55,949 bases of DNA from an uncultured Bacteroidales bacterium (GCA_946407975.1 CAMJQC010000012.1:1-55949), one strand, 5' to 3'. Shown: positions 1 to 8,924, counted from the stretch's first letter. Notes: a model not told the origin generated them from the sequence alone. A program made the numbers and translations.

Positions 1-790
1 CCAAGGCAAACTCAACACCTTGGATGAGGTGGGTGGCTTCGCCTTGACCGTCTTCGCCCAAAACCTTGATGGACATGATCTTGGCACCTGGGGCGATGCC
101 TGTTTGGGTGCCTGCCGTGCCTTGTCCCGCCAAGATGCCAGCGGTGTGTGTGCCATGACCATCGTCGTCCATAGGATCGTTGTCTTGATAGAAGACGTCA
201 TAGCCGTGGTGAGGGAACTCGCTGCCACCGTCCCACATACTGTTGGCGATGTCGATGTGGTTGTAGTTGACGCCCGTGTCGATGTGGCCGATGATGACGC
301 CGTTGCCCGTATAGCCCGTTCCGTTGTAGTTCCAAACCGCTGGCGCGTTGATCTTGTCGACATGCCAGGCATTAGCTCTCGTAGAGGCAGGATTGGTTTT
401 CTCATATTGCGGAATCATCTGACGCATTTCGTCAGGGATAATCATTGCAACATCCTTGCGCTGGGCGAGTTGTGCGATAACTTCGGCGCTGGCCGAGCAG
501 CTGAAGCCGTTGAACGACCAGAAGGTTTTCAGGTCGCTGACCATATTAGAACTCTTGAAACCTTCAAGAAAATCAAGCACTTGGGCTTGCGAGGCTTGAC
601 AAAAGGCCTTTCTTTCGGCGATGACGAAGTCGCGGCGTTGCTCCTTGGTCATCAAGGCGGTCTTTTGCGACAGCTGGCTGTCGTCGTAACGTTCTGTCAT
701 CATTACGATAACATGTTGAAGATCGTTGGATTGGCCAAACAATGCACTAAAGCAAAGGACCAAGAGAAGGGTAAAAATGGGTTTCTTCAT
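1..790 (-). CDS. S8 (subtilisin-like) serine peptidase, 3' part cut by window edge
   Basis: The first 263 residues of a secreted subtilase are visible and the rest lies beyond base 1. Residues 1-20 form a signal peptide ending LFGQ. A propeptide-like region of about 110 residues follows. The catalytic domain begins near residue 145 and shows the Asp motif GHIDTGVNYNH (Asp171) and the His motif DDDGHGTHTAG (His212). The catalytic Ser motif is outside the window. The ATG overlaps the stop of the upstream DUF2851 gene by ATGA, which suggests translational coupling. Whether the missing C-terminus carries a type IX secretion domain cannot be seen. The family assignment is firm; the substrate is unknown. 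Confidence 0.9.
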   Translation of the reverse strand, partial: MKKPIFTLLLVLCFSALFGQSNDLQHVIVMMTERYDDSQLSQKTALMTKEQRRDFVIAERKAFCQASQAQVLDFLEGFKSSNMVSDLKTFWSFNGFSCSASAEVIAQLAQRKDVAMIIPDEMRQMIPQYEKTNPASTRANAWHVDKINAPAVWNYNGTGYTGNGVIIGHIDTGVNYNHIDIANSMWDGGSEFPHHGYDVFYQDNDPMDDDGHGTHTAGILAGQGTAGTQTGIAPGAKIMSIKVLGEDGQGEATHLIQGVEFAL

Positions 791-2055
791 GATATTTGGT
801 TGATTTTGTGTAACAAAACATTTCCAATACGGCATTCAAGACACCGTTTGCGTTTGCAAAAATAGGAATAAAGGTGCAACAAAGCCTGTGTTTGCATGGC
901 ATTTTCCGCCGTGATGCCACATGAGGCGAAATGTCTGATAATGGCATTGTCTTCGGCTTCGGTGTCTTCCAGGAATTGTAAAGCGGTTTCACACACTGAT
1001 TCGTCTTTATGGAGCTTGCCGTAGCAAAATAGTAATGGTGCCACGGCATTGATAATCAATACATCAGCCGTTGTTTCACCTAGGTGTTTGGGTTTCGATT
1101 CGGTTGAAACGCCAAACCGCCAATGCGTCTCCCAATATTCCGATGCCGCCACGTCAAACAAAGCCTTGGCTTCAGCGGTGTCTTTCGCCGCCTTGATTTT
1201 TGAGAATAGAGGCCCGTTTTTATGGATGAGCTGTGCCATTTGTGCCAGACGAATAGTAGGGAAATTTGATGGCCGCATGCGCATGAACTTCCACCTCTCG
1301 GCAGGCATGGTCAGCAGGTTGAACTTGGCCTTCATCACGGCAAATTCACGTTTGAGCAGTAGGGGATACTCCTCCGTGAACTCGTCTTCGAGGAATCCCG
1401 CACAACCCATGAGCATGGCTTCGACCTGAAGTAGGTTGTCGGCGTGTTTCAGCAAAGTCTTGAAAGGCAAGATGTTGGCCAAATACTCAAAAGCCTCGTT
1501 GTTGACTTTCAAGCCGAGATAGCGCATGAGCAGTTTGTAAAGTGCGTCCTCCCAGTCGAATTGGTTGGCTTCCAGTATCTTGGTGACGGCACCCGACTTG
1601 CTCTCCATGCGTTCTACGGCCATGCGGTCGAGCCATAAAAGTCTGGTGAATACAGGCACTTGGCTGATGCTTTTCTCGCAGGGGATCCAATTTCTTGAGG
1701 CGATAAGTTTCTGATATTGTGCAAAGAGGCTTTCGTCGAAATGCCCTTTCAGCTCCAAAGTGGGGATGTTGTTGACTTGCAAGTCGTTTTCATATACCAC
1801 ATGCAGGATGACGTTCTGGTAAGCTTTGTCCGTTTGATGACCGTGACGGTTCCAGTCGGAAGTCTTTATGTGAATTTCTATATGTCCGGCCCAGACCGTA
1901 TCACCGATCCTGACCGTTCCTTCTAAAAAATCAGGTCCTGAATCTGAATTGCGATAGCCTGTGTTGACGACTTCAACCTTTTCTCCTTCAACGGTATGCA
2001 ACTCGCCTTTCAGCAAACGATTTTCCCAAAGGTAATATAGAAAGTCTTCTTTCAT
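787..2055 (-). CDS. DUF2851 family protein
   Basis: A 422-residue protein starting MKEDFLYYLWENRLL, which matches the Bacteroidota family DUF2851 in length and in the N-terminal pattern (GYRNSDSGPDF, then VWAGHIEIHIKTSDW). No signal peptide or membrane segment is visible, so it is probably cytoplasmic. The C-terminus ends with a cysteine cluster (CKRKRCLECRIG) that could bind metal; that is inference from cysteine spacing only. It lies directly upstream of the subtilase and overlaps it by 4 bases. The function of the family is not known to me. Confidence 0.85.
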   Translation of the reverse strand: MKEDFLYYLWENRLLKGELHTVEGEKVEVVNTGYRNSDSGPDFLEGTVRIGDTVWAGHIEIHIKTSDWNRHGHQTDKAYQNVILHVVYENDLQVNNIPTLELKGHFDESLFAQYQKLIASRNWIPCEKSISQVPVFTRLLWLDRMAVERMESKSGAVTKILEANQFDWEDALYKLLMRYLGLKVNNEAFEYLANILPFKTLLKHADNLLQVEAMLMGCAGFLEDEFTEEYPLLLKREFAVMKAKFNLLTMPAERWKFMRMRPSNFPTIRLAQMAQLIHKNGPLFSKIKAAKDTAEAKALFDVAASEYWETHWRFGVSTESKPKHLGETTADVLIINAVAPLLFCYGKLHKDESVCETALQFLEDTEAEDNAIIRHFASCGITAENAMQTQALLHLYSYFCKRKRCLECRIGNVLLHKINQIS

Positions 2056-2077
2056 TAAGTAACATTCACTGTTGTGT

Positions 2078-2101
2078 GGCCCTTCGGCTAGCTCAGGGTC
2101 C
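2078..2101. repeat. REP-like imperfect palindrome
   Basis: The segment GGCCCTTCGGCTAGCTCAGG, followed by GTCC, folds into a short imperfect hairpin: CCCT pairs with AGGG and the outer GG with CC. It resembles the intergenic repeat of the CCTTCG...GCTCAGGG type that I recognise from many Bacteroidota genomes. Only one copy was noticed in this window. It sits in the 120-base gap between the nucleotidase and DUF2851 genes. Confidence 0.45.
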
Positions 2102-2137
2102 TCAACTGATTATCTGAACAATTACCAACTCCAAACT

Positions 2138-2157
2138 AAAAATCGGCCACCAGGCCG
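2138..2157 (-). terminator. Rho-independent terminator of the 5'-nucleotidase gene
   Basis: On the minus strand CGGCC-TGGT-GGCCG forms a 5-bp GC stem with a 4-base loop, followed by ATTTTTAG. It lies 18 bases after the stop codon of the nucleotidase gene. Confidence 0.6.
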
Positions 2158-2175
2158 CAATTAGTAAGTTAATGG

Positions 2176-3741
2176 CTAACGTCTGATTTTCCACTGATTG
2201 AGCGGTTCGCTGTCAAGGGTGCCCTTTTGTTTCGCCCAGTCGATGAAGAGGGAACGCAGGTCACGGTCGCTTTGCCACACCACATGGTCTTTGATCTCGG
2301 GCTGTTGCCAGCCGCATCCGTTCATAAGGTGATTGCCACCGCCCATGGAACGATAAGAGTTCATCACCACGTTGTATGTCTTTTCGTAATCGAAGGGTGT
2401 CCCGTCGGCCATGCTGACGATGCGGATGCGTTGACCCATGGGCTTTTTGTCGGTCACTTCGTACAAAAGGCCGGCACCAGAGTCGAAGTTATAGATGGGA
2501 TTCTTCATCTCGTAGGCATATTCCAGGTAATCTTTGACTTCTTTTCCTGTTAATGACATGACGGCCAGCGAGTTCTCAAAAGGATACCAGGTAAAGAAAT
2601 CCTGAACGGTGAGTTTTCCTGCCTCAAGGGTTTTGCCGTTGTTCAAGGGTGCAGCCATGGAGATGTCGGCGTGGATGCCTTCCTTTTCCACGATGTCAAA
2701 CTGACAGCGATGTATCTCGTCGACCCACATGCTTGGGCCTTTTAAGGCATCGTCGGTGCAAATGGTAACGGGCAGTTCTGCCACTTCTCTTTTTTGGTAT
2801 TCTTCCGCCCGGTCAAGATAGGGTTGGAGAATAGCCATGAATTCGGTGTCCTTCTCTTCGCCATCGGTAGGCATGAGTTCTATGCTGATCATGGGCTTGG
2901 CGCCTTTTTTCAGGGTCACCTCTGCCTTGGCAATGCCCTGTGCACGATTGCCCGAATTGAGCACATACACGCTGTCGCCGGCGATGTTGACCATTTTTTC
3001 TGCTCTGGCGCGGTGGTCGTGACCGTAGAAGATCAGGTCAAACCCGGGAACGTTTTCTGCCACCCATTTGGTGGCGTTTTCTATGCCGAGTGGCGTTCCT
3101 GCAGGCAGGTTTTGCTGTGCAGGTTCCCATCCCGAATGAAATACGCCTATCATCAGGTCTGGTTTTTCCTTCTCCCTGATGGTTTTCACCCATTGGTCAG
3201 CGGCTTCTTCCAGCTGGTCGAAGCGCAGGCCGGGACGCAAACGGTCGGGCACCCAAGTGACGACATACGGGGTCAATAACCCGAGAATGGCGATTTTGTA
3301 TCCCTCACGTTCTAAAACGATATAAGGCTTGAAATAGGGTTCTCCCGTGCTTTCGTCGATGACATTGGCGGCTAGGACGGGCATTTTCACTTCCGAATAG
3401 AGGCGGTCGAACACCTTGCGTCCCGCTTCAATGTCGTGGTTGCCCACCACGGCGACATCATAAGGAAAGTAGTTGAGCACTTCGGAAACCAGGTTGGGAT
3501 GCTCCGCATCTTGGTTGGAACAATACTGGAAAGCGGTACCCTGAATGTCGTCTCCGTTATCGATTAAAATGAGATGGTCGCCCAGTTGTTGTTTCATCTG
3601 CTTGATGACATAGGCATCGTTGGCGAATTCGTCATAACGCCCATGGGTATCAGTCGTTTCAATAAAGGTCAATGTTGTCTCTTTTGGGGTGCAGGCGGTG
3701 ATGGCCATAGCAATAATAGGTATTAAAAGGTTTTTCTTCAT
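2176..3741 (-). CDS. Lipoprotein 5'-nucleotidase / metallophosphatase (UshA-like)
   Basis: A 521-residue periplasmic or outer-membrane-anchored nucleotidase. Residues 1-17 are a lipoprotein signal with lipobox ITAC (Cys17). The N-terminal calcineurin-like domain shows the metal-binding motifs TTDTHGRYD (Asp31, His33), NGDD, GNHDIEAG (about residue 100) and YGHDHRAR (about 240). The C-terminal 5'-nucleotidase domain follows (AAPLNNGKTLEAGKLTVQDF, then WYPFENSLAVMSLTG and a GGGNHLM motif near the end). Both domains are complete, so it probably hydrolyses nucleotides or related phosphoesters for salvage. It is a single gene with its own terminator, divergent from the zapA cluster. Confidence 0.9.
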   Translation of the reverse strand: MKKNLLIPIIAMAITACTPKETTLTFIETTDTHGRYDEFANDAYVIKQMKQQLGDHLILIDNGDDIQGTAFQYCSNQDAEHPNLVSEVLNYFPYDVAVVGNHDIEAGRKVFDRLYSEVKMPVLAANVIDESTGEPYFKPYIVLEREGYKIAILGLLTPYVVTWVPDRLRPGLRFDQLEEAADQWVKTIREKEKPDLMIGVFHSGWEPAQQNLPAGTPLGIENATKWVAENVPGFDLIFYGHDHRARAEKMVNIAGDSVYVLNSGNRAQGIAKAEVTLKKGAKPMISIELMPTDGEEKDTEFMAILQPYLDRAEEYQKREVAELPVTICTDDALKGPSMWVDEIHRCQFDIVEKEGIHADISMAAPLNNGKTLEAGKLTVQDFFTWYPFENSLAVMSLTGKEVKDYLEYAYEMKNPIYNFDSGAGLLYEVTDKKPMGQRIRIVSMADGTPFDYEKTYNVVMNSYRSMGGGNHLMNGCGWQQPEIKDHVVWQSDRDLRSLFIDWAKQKGTLDSEPLNQWKIRR

Positions 3742-3815
3742 GATGAAACGCTATAAAAAATCGGACTAAAATAGGGATTTTTCATAAAAAACGCGACTTC
3801 AAATCGAAAAAATCG

Positions 3816-3823
3816 TATTTTTG
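3816..3823 (+). promoter_or_regulatory. -7 promoter element (TATTTTTG) for the zapA/6S/rny region
   Basis: TATTTTTG is an exact match to the Bacteroidota -7 consensus TAnnTTTG, 26 bases upstream of the ATG at 3850. No clear -33 TTTG is visible at the expected distance. Confidence 0.5.
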
Positions 3824-3849
3824 CAACACAATTCCGAAGTCTGTTGATC

Positions 3850-4143
3850 ATGGCCGATTTAAGCATAATATTAACTGAAATAGAGGTCAAAGTCAGAAAG
3901 CTGATGGAGGCCAGGCAAGAATTGGCAGATGAAAACAAGAGGCTGTTGGCTGAAACGCAAGCGCTGGAAGCAGAAAATGCTGCTTTACGTCAGGCCAATA
4001 CGGAGTTGCAAGATAAAATAAATAAAAGTATTATTGTTAACGCACTCGGTGACGAGAAGGAAATAGAAGAAGGAAGAAAGCTTATCAAGGCTTTAGTGAG
4101 AGATATAGATCAGTGTGTTTCAATACTGAACGACAAAGAGTAA
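3850..4143 (+). CDS. Small coiled-coil protein upstream of zapA (ZapB-like position)
   Basis: A 97-residue, highly charged helical protein. Residues about 15-60 have heptad-like repeats (ARQELADENKRLLAETQALE and following) that predict a coiled coil. An in-frame TTG six bases upstream would add two residues; the ATG at 3850 is preferred. It precedes zapA by 19 bases and is probably co-transcribed with it. The size, the coiled coil and the neighbour suggest a cell-division accessory protein comparable with ZapB, but no sequence motif proves this. Length and composition are the only evidence. Confidence 0.75.
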   Translation: MADLSIILTEIEVKVRKLMEARQELADENKRLLAETQALEAENAALRQANTELQDKINKSIIVNALGDEKEIEEGRKLIKALVRDIDQCVSILNDKE

Positions 4144-4162
4144 GTAGAAGATAAACGGCGGT

Positions 4163-4447
4163 ATGGATGACATCACCATCACCATCAGCATTATGGATCG
4201 GCCTTATAAGTTGACCATAGCCCGCAATGATGAAGAGCGGGTGAGAAAAGCGGTGTCGCTGATTAACGAACGAGTCAAGTTGTATGCCAAGCATTACGCC
4301 TTTAAGGAACCGCATGACCTGTTGGCGATGACCGCATTGCAGTTTGCCACTACCGCCCTGAAATATGAATCGGATCTTGCTTACAACGGTCAGCATTTGG
4401 AACAGAAGCTGAACGAGTTGAATGCTTTGCTGAGCGAACAACCGTAA
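4163..4447 (+). CDS. zapA: Cell division protein ZapA
   Basis: A 94-residue protein with the ZapA pattern: a short beta-rich N-terminus (ITISIMDRPYKLTIARNDEE), then the helix VRKAVSLINERVKLYAKHY and a C-terminal coiled coil (YNGQHLEQKLNELNALLSE). ZapA proteins bind FtsZ filaments and bundle them at the septum. The gene sits between the coiled-coil gene and a 6S RNA; the neighbourhood zapA-6S RNA is also known from proteobacteria, which supports both calls. Confidence 0.88.
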   Translation: MDDITITISIMDRPYKLTIARNDEERVRKAVSLINERVKLYAKHYAFKEPHDLLAMTALQFATTALKYESDLAYNGQHLEQKLNELNALLSEQP

Positions 4448-4489
4448 TGCCGTGAGGCAACGGGATACCAGCATCGTTCTTTGAAAATT

Positions 4490-4687
4490 TTGAAACTGTT
4501 TGTCCAACGCATCATGTAAACTCAACACAATTCTAAACATCTTCGGTTTACTTGTGCTCTGTAAAAACAGGCCTCATTCCTTAGGGAAGCACCTCATGGT
4601 GCCGGTGGACGTTTGCGCATCACAGTGCCATAAGCGTATTATTACAGGGTTTATCATTGTCCCTGCGGACAGACAGTTTCTTTTTTT
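4490..4687 (+). ncRNA. ssrS: 6S RNA
   Basis: The 277-base gap between zapA and rny holds a 6S-type fold. Bases 4492-4505 (GAAACTGTTTGTCC) pair with 4667-4680 (GGACAGACAGTTTC) over 14 bp with one wobble, giving the closing stem. A central apical hairpin GCACC-TCAT-GGTGC lies at 4589-4602. The 3' arm of the stem runs into TTTCTTTTTTT, so the element ends as an intrinsic terminator. A GTTCTTTG element at 4476-4483 could be a -7 promoter fitting a start near 4490. 6S RNA binds housekeeping RNA polymerase and mimics an open promoter. The size of about 190 nt fits. A second hairpin, TGTCC-CTGC-GGACA (4658-4671), would compete with the closing stem. No similarity search was possible. Confidence 0.75.
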
Positions 4688-4724
4688 CATTTCTTTCAAA
4701 ACCGGGTAAAACAGAGTCAAACTG

Positions 4725-6293
4725 ATGTATTTACTCGCTATCACTAACACAACAATTATCATTATCGGAGCCGTGGCCCTAGTGGTGGGTCTCGCCGTCG
4801 GTTATCTGCTTACCTCGACCTTGTTGCGCAAGGCCGTTGTGAAGGATGCTGACGCTTATTTTGAAGAAGCTAAAGAAAAGGCCGAGGTCATTAAGAAAGA
4901 CCGTATCCTTCAGGCCAAGGAGAAGTTCCTGCAAATGAAGGATGAATTCGAAAAGGCAACCAACGAGAAGAAACGTGAGATGCAGAAGAACGAAAACCGC
5001 ATCAACCAGCTGCAGCAAAGCGCCGCTCAAAAGATGGAAGAGGTGCAGCGCAAAGCCAAGGAGGTGCAGTCCGCACAACAACGCGTGGAATCGCAGCAGG
5101 AAGCCCTGACCAAACGCAAAGCCGACTTGGATCACATCTACGAAGAGGAATCAAAGAAGCTGGAGGCCATTTCGGGTCTCTCGGCAAAAGACGCCAAGGA
5201 ACAGCTTATCGAACTCATCAAGGACGATGCCAAGGCTGAGGCTATGGTCTATGTGAAGGAAATCACCGAAGATGCCAAGATGAGCGCCAACCAGCAGGCC
5301 AAAAAGATTGTCCTGGAAACCATCCAGCGTACTGCCGCCGAAGTCGCCATCGAGAACACGGTCAGCGTGTTCAATATCGAAAACGATGAAATCAAAGGCC
5401 GTATCATCGGTCGTGAGGGCCGTAACATCCGTGCCTTGGAATCGCTCACTGGTGTGGAAATCATCATCGACGACAGCCCGGATGCCATTCTGATCTCAGG
5501 TTTTGACCCGATCCGTCGCGAAGTGGCACGTCTTTCATTGCAAAAACTCGTGACCGACGGCCGTATCCATCCCGCCCGTATCGAAGAAGTGGTGCACAAG
5601 GTGGAGAAACAGGTGGAACAGGAGATTATCGAAGTCGGTAAACGCACTATCATTGACTTGGGTATTCACAACCTCAGTCCCGATTTGATCAAGATGGTCG
5701 GACGTATGAAATACCGTACTTCCTATGGCCAGAACCTGCTCCAGCACTCGGTCGAGACGGCCAAGCTCTGCGCTACCATGGCTGCTGAACTTGGGCTGAA
5801 TCCTAAAGCCGCCAAGCGTGCCGGTCTGTTGCACGATATCGGTAAAGTGGCTGAGAATGAAGATGAACTGCCGCATGCCATCCTCGGCATGAAGGTCGCT
5901 GAACGCTGCAAGGAGAAGCCCGACATCTGCAATGCCATCGGTGCTCACCACGACGAAATCGAGATGGATAACCTGATTTCACCTATCGTGCAGGTTTGCG
6001 ATGCCATCTCTGGCGCTCGTCCAGGTGCCCGTCGCGAAGTGGTGGAGGCTTACATACAGCGTTTGAACAAGCTTGAGGAGATGGCCATGTCCTATCCTGG
6101 AGTTTTGAAGACCTACGCTATCCAAGCGGGTCGTGAACTGCGTGTCATCGTCGGCGCCGACAAGGTTACGGATGCCGAAGCCGATCGTATCGCTTTCGAC
6201 CTTGCCAAACAGATTCAGACTGAAATGACCTATCCGGGTCAGATTAAAATAACCGTTATTCGTGAGACTCGCGCTGTGAGTTTTGCCAAATAA
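4725..6293 (+). CDS. rny: Ribonuclease Y
   Basis: A 522-residue membrane-anchored endoribonuclease that starts mRNA decay. The order of parts is diagnostic: an N-terminal membrane helix (residues about 9-32, [20 protein letters not shown]), a long charged coiled coil (about 40-190), a KH RNA-binding domain with [15 protein letters not shown] (about 225-240), and an HD domain with LLHDIGKV plus a downstream HH pair (GAHHDE) that binds metal. The length is typical. It follows the 6S RNA and ends at a strong terminator, so zapA, 6S RNA and rny may share transcripts. Confidence 0.96.
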   Translation: MYLLAITNTTIIIIGAVALVVGLAVGYLLTSTLLRKAVVKDADAYFEEAKEKAEVIKKDRILQAKEKFLQMKDEFEKATNEKKREMQKNENRINQLQQSAAQKMEEVQRKAKEVQSAQQRVESQQEALTKRKADLDHIYEEESKKLEAISGLSAKDAKEQLIELIKDDAKAEAMVYVKEITEDAKMSANQQAKKIVLETIQRTAAEVAIENTVSVFNIENDEIKGRIIGREGRNIRALESLTGVEIIIDDSPDAILISGFDPIRREVARLSLQKLVTDGRIHPARIEEVVHKVEKQVEQEIIEVGKRTIIDLGIHNLSPDLIKMVGRMKYRTSYGQNLLQHSVETAKLCATMAAELGLNPKAAKRAGLLHDIGKVAENEDELPHAILGMKVAERCKEKPDICNAIGAHHDEIEMDNLISPIVQVCDAISGARPGARREVVEAYIQRLNKLEEMAMSYPGVLKTYAIQAGRELRVIVGADKVTDAEADRIAFDLAKQIQTEMTYPGQIKITVIRETRAVSFAK

Positions 6294-6325
6294 CGGAAGA
6301 ACGAGCGAAATTCGTGATGGGGAAA

Positions 6326-6353
6326 GGCCGCCTCTTGAAGGTGGCCTTTTCTT
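6326..6353 (+). terminator. Intrinsic terminator of rny
   Basis: GGCCGCCT (6326-6333) pairs with AGGTGGCC (6339-6346) around a 5-base loop, followed by TTTTCTT. The stem is 8 bp with one G-U pair. Confidence 0.85.
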
Positions 6354-6422
6354 GTCTGCATCCCGTCATTATGCACTCGCTGTGATAAAGATAAAGCCCA
6401 GCCAAAAAGGTCTTATTATATC

Positions 6423-6453
6423 AAAACAAAAGGCATCCGCTTATGCAGATGCC
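6423..6453 (-). terminator. Intrinsic terminator of the glycosyltransferase gene
   Basis: Read on the minus strand, GGCATCTGC-ATAA-GCGGATGCC forms a 9-bp stem with one wobble and a 4-base loop, followed by TTTTGTTTTGA. It lies 24 bases beyond the glycosyltransferase stop. Confidence 0.85.
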
Positions 6454-6476
6454 CCTTGTTGTCCTTTCGTGATGGT

Positions 6477-7640
6477 TTATTCTACTCCAACCTTCATCCT
6501 TCCCATCAACCGTAGGATGGGCGTCAAAATCGCAAAGATCAAGTCATAAAAAAGGAGTCCGGGAAGGAGTCCTTTCTCGCCCAAGCGCTTGGAAGCTCCG
6601 TGATAAATGACCATCTGTGAAACATAACGGAGCAAGAAAAAGAAAACCAAAATGGGAATATACAAGACAGGTTTGCCAGCCACACAAAAAGCGGGTTTCA
6701 GACATATCAAAGCGATGAATGTGGCGTAAAACAAAAGGTGAGACCAGGTAAACAATCCTAGGAAAGCTTTCGACGTGCCGTCGTATGCCGGGATGGTGGA
6801 ATAGCGGCTACTTTTTTGGCGAGTCCATAGTGCGAAACCCAGAGGCGGCATGGTGGTGATGCCATGCTCGGCATCGATGAGCGCCTCTGTGTTTTTTCCT
6901 CTTGCAGCATGGTTGATGAACAAATCGTCGTCGCCAGCCGATGTCGTATAATGTGAAGTAAAACCCTTGTGTCTGTAAAACAGCTCTTTACGATACGATA
7001 GGTTTTTCCCGATGCCTAAAACAGGCCGCTTGTTCAACGCCGCCGAAAGATATTGCAAGGCGAATTGTAATGCGTCGAAGCGCATCAATTGATTAAGGAG
7101 ACCTTTTTTACGGACATAGGGACTATATCCAATCACAACTTCAGTATTGTTTTTGTAACAATTCACGACACTGCGGAGCCATTGGTCGTCGGCAGGCGTG
7201 CAGTTTACGTCAGTAAACACAAGTAAATCGTTTTTGGCCGATTTAATACCCATGGAGAGCGGGAATTTCTTGCCGTTAAAGAAATTGAGATGCTGGTGCA
7301 ATTGAACGGGCTTAATTTTGGTCTCACGGCGTTCTATGTCTTTGAGATACTCTTCTGTTTCGTCATCGGAACAATCGTTAACGACAACAATTTCATAATC
7401 AGGATAATCTTGATTTAATAGGGAGGGTAAAAGATCAACTAAATATTCGTACGCGTCTCGGGCACAGACGACTACGGAAACAGGTTCGAGTTCATCGTCG
7501 TTTTTTTTGCGTGATTTGTTTTTGAAAAACGACACTTTTGAGAATACTCCCCAATGATATATCAACTGGATGAGCAACGCCAGCCAAAAACAAATTAAAA
7601 TAATGAAAGACAATCTGTTAAAATAAAAATCAATATACAC
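6477..7640 (-). CDS. Membrane glycosyltransferase, family 2
   Basis: A 387-residue GT2 enzyme. An N-terminal membrane helix (about residues 10-30) precedes a GT-A domain with VSVVVCARDAYEYL, the nucleotide-binding EIVVVNDCSDDETEEYL and the acidic metal site VFTDVNCTPAD (about residue 140). A GDDDLFIN motif follows, with two or three hydrophobic helices at the C-terminus (LLFYATFIALICLK, PILVFFFLLRYVSQMVI). It probably transfers a sugar from a nucleotide sugar to an envelope acceptor at the inner membrane; the substrate is unknown. It is a lone gene with its own terminator, divergent from tgt. Confidence 0.88.
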   Translation of the reverse strand: MYIDFYFNRLSFIILICFWLALLIQLIYHWGVFSKVSFFKNKSRKKNDDELEPVSVVVCARDAYEYLVDLLPSLLNQDYPDYEIVVVNDCSDDETEEYLKDIERRETKIKPVQLHQHLNFFNGKKFPLSMGIKSAKNDLLVFTDVNCTPADDQWLRSVVNCYKNNTEVVIGYSPYVRKKGLLNQLMRFDALQFALQYLSAALNKRPVLGIGKNLSYRKELFYRHKGFTSHYTTSAGDDDLFINHAARGKNTEALIDAEHGITTMPPLGFALWTRQKSSRYSTIPAYDGTSKAFLGLFTWSHLLFYATFIALICLKPAFCVAGKPVLYIPILVFFFLLRYVSQMVIYHGASKRLGEKGLLPGLLFYDLIFAILTPILRLMGRMKVGVE

Positions 7641-7721
7641 TTTATCCTCCTAGAAATTGTTTATGCAAAGGTAAAAAGTTTTTGTGTTCATAAAGCACAT
7701 CGTCGTTATTAAATAAAAGGT

Positions 7722-7729
7722 TATTTTTG
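7722..7729 (+). promoter_or_regulatory. -7 promoter element for tgt-lptG
   Basis: TATTTTTG matches TAnnTTTG exactly and lies 64 bases upstream of the tgt ATG. No good -33 element is seen, so the call rests on the -7 element alone. Confidence 0.45.
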
Positions 7730-7793
7730 TGCCGTCTTTCTACTGCCACTGACGGAATAGTGGAGACTTCAAAATGTAAAACGGGATAATCAA

Positions 7794-8924
7794 ATGGAAT
7801 TTTCCTTAACAGCTACCGATCCGAAAAGTTCGGCGCGTGCCGGTCTCCTGATGACCGACCATGGTCCAATCGAAACCCCTATTTTTATGCCTGTCGGCAC
7901 GGTGGGATCGGTCAAGGCGTGCCATATTCGTGATATCCGTGATGAGGTGAAAGCACAGATTATATTGGGCAATACATATCACTTATATCTGCGTCCTGGT
8001 TTGGATATCCTTGAAAATGTGGGAGGTTTGCACCGCTTCAATGGATGGGATCGTCCCATCCTGACAGATAGTGGAGGTTTTCAGGTCTTTTCGCTAACGG
8101 GCATCCGGAAAATGAAAGAAGAAGGTGTGGAATTTCGGTCCCATATCGACGGGTCGAAACATATGTTTACGCCTGAACGTGTGATGGACATCGAGCGTAG
8201 CATTGGCGCCGACATCATGATGGCTTTTGATGAATGTACGCCTGGCACCGCCGACTATAAATATGCCAAACAGTCGATGGAACGGACCCACCGCTGGCTT
8301 GATCGTTGCGTGCAACGCTTCAATGAGACGGAACCGAAATACGGCTACCGACAATCGCTTTTCCCCATCGTGCAGGGCTGTGTTTATCGTGATTTGCGTG
8401 AACAGTCGGCCGAATACATTGCTGCGAAAGGAGCTGACGGCAATGCTATAGGCGGTCTCGCCGTCGGAGAGCCTACGGAAAAAATGTACGAGATGATAGA
8501 ACTCGTCAATACTATTCTTCCTAAGGACAGACCCCGTTATCTCATGGGTGTCGGAACGCCTGCCAATATTCTGGAGGGTATCTCGCGAGGTGTCGATATG
8601 TTTGACTGCGTCATGCCTACTCGAAATGGTCGTAACGGGATGATTTTCACCGCTGAAGGCGTTATGAACATGAAGAATGAGAAATGGAAGGATGATTTCT
8701 CGCCTCTCGATCCAGAAGGTGAAACTTTTGTTGATGTACAATATTCAAAGGCATATTTGCGTCATTTGTTTGTGTCGGGCGAAATATTGGGCCCCATGAT
8801 AGCCAGTCTTCACAACCTTGGATTCTACCTTCGTTTGGTTCGTGAGGCGCGCCGCCATATCGTGGATGGTGATTTTTCCATCTGGCGCGACGTGATGCTT
8901 TCAAAAGTTGTCAACAGACTGTAA
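7794..8924 (+). CDS. tgt: Queuine tRNA-ribosyltransferase (Tgt)
   Basis: A 376-residue tRNA-guanine transglycosylase that swaps guanine 34 of GUN-anticodon tRNAs for the queuosine precursor. Visible motifs: TDSGGFQVFS (Asp92), MMAFDECTP (Asp146), the substrate loop GGLAVGEP (220-227) and the nucleophile motif FDCVMPTRNGRNG (Asp271). The usual zinc-binding cysteines near the C-terminus (C-x-C-x2-C) are absent: the aligned residues are Gly309, Thr311 and Asp314, while the matching His (His340 in SLHN) is kept. Length and flanking residues (YSKAYLRHL) are normal, so this is not a frameshift. The next gene starts directly after the stop. Confidence 0.95.
   Translation: MEFSLTATDPKSSARAGLLMTDHGPIETPIFMPVGTVGSVKACHIRDIRDEVKAQIILGNTYHLYLRPGLDILENVGGLHRFNGWDRPILTDSGGFQVFSLTGIRKMKEEGVEFRSHIDGSKHMFTPERVMDIERSIGADIMMAFDECTPGTADYKYAKQSMERTHRWLDRCVQRFNETEPKYGYRQSLFPIVQGCVYRDLREQSAEYIAAKGADGNAIGGLAVGEPTEKMYEMIELVNTILPKDRPRYLMGVGTPANILEGISRGVDMFDCVMPTRNGRNGMIFTAEGVMNMKNEKWKDDFSPLDPEGETFVDVQYSKAYLRHLFVSGEILGPMIASLHNLGFYLRLVREARRHIVDGDFSIWRDVMLSKVVNRL

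Noticed and set aside
20..865. 281-codon plus-strand frame over the subtilase
   Set aside because: It is the antisense of a clear subtilase with signal peptide and catalytic motifs; the product has no domain.
6283..6549. 88-codon frame after rny
   Set aside because: It starts inside the rny end, runs through two terminators and over the end of the glycosyltransferase.
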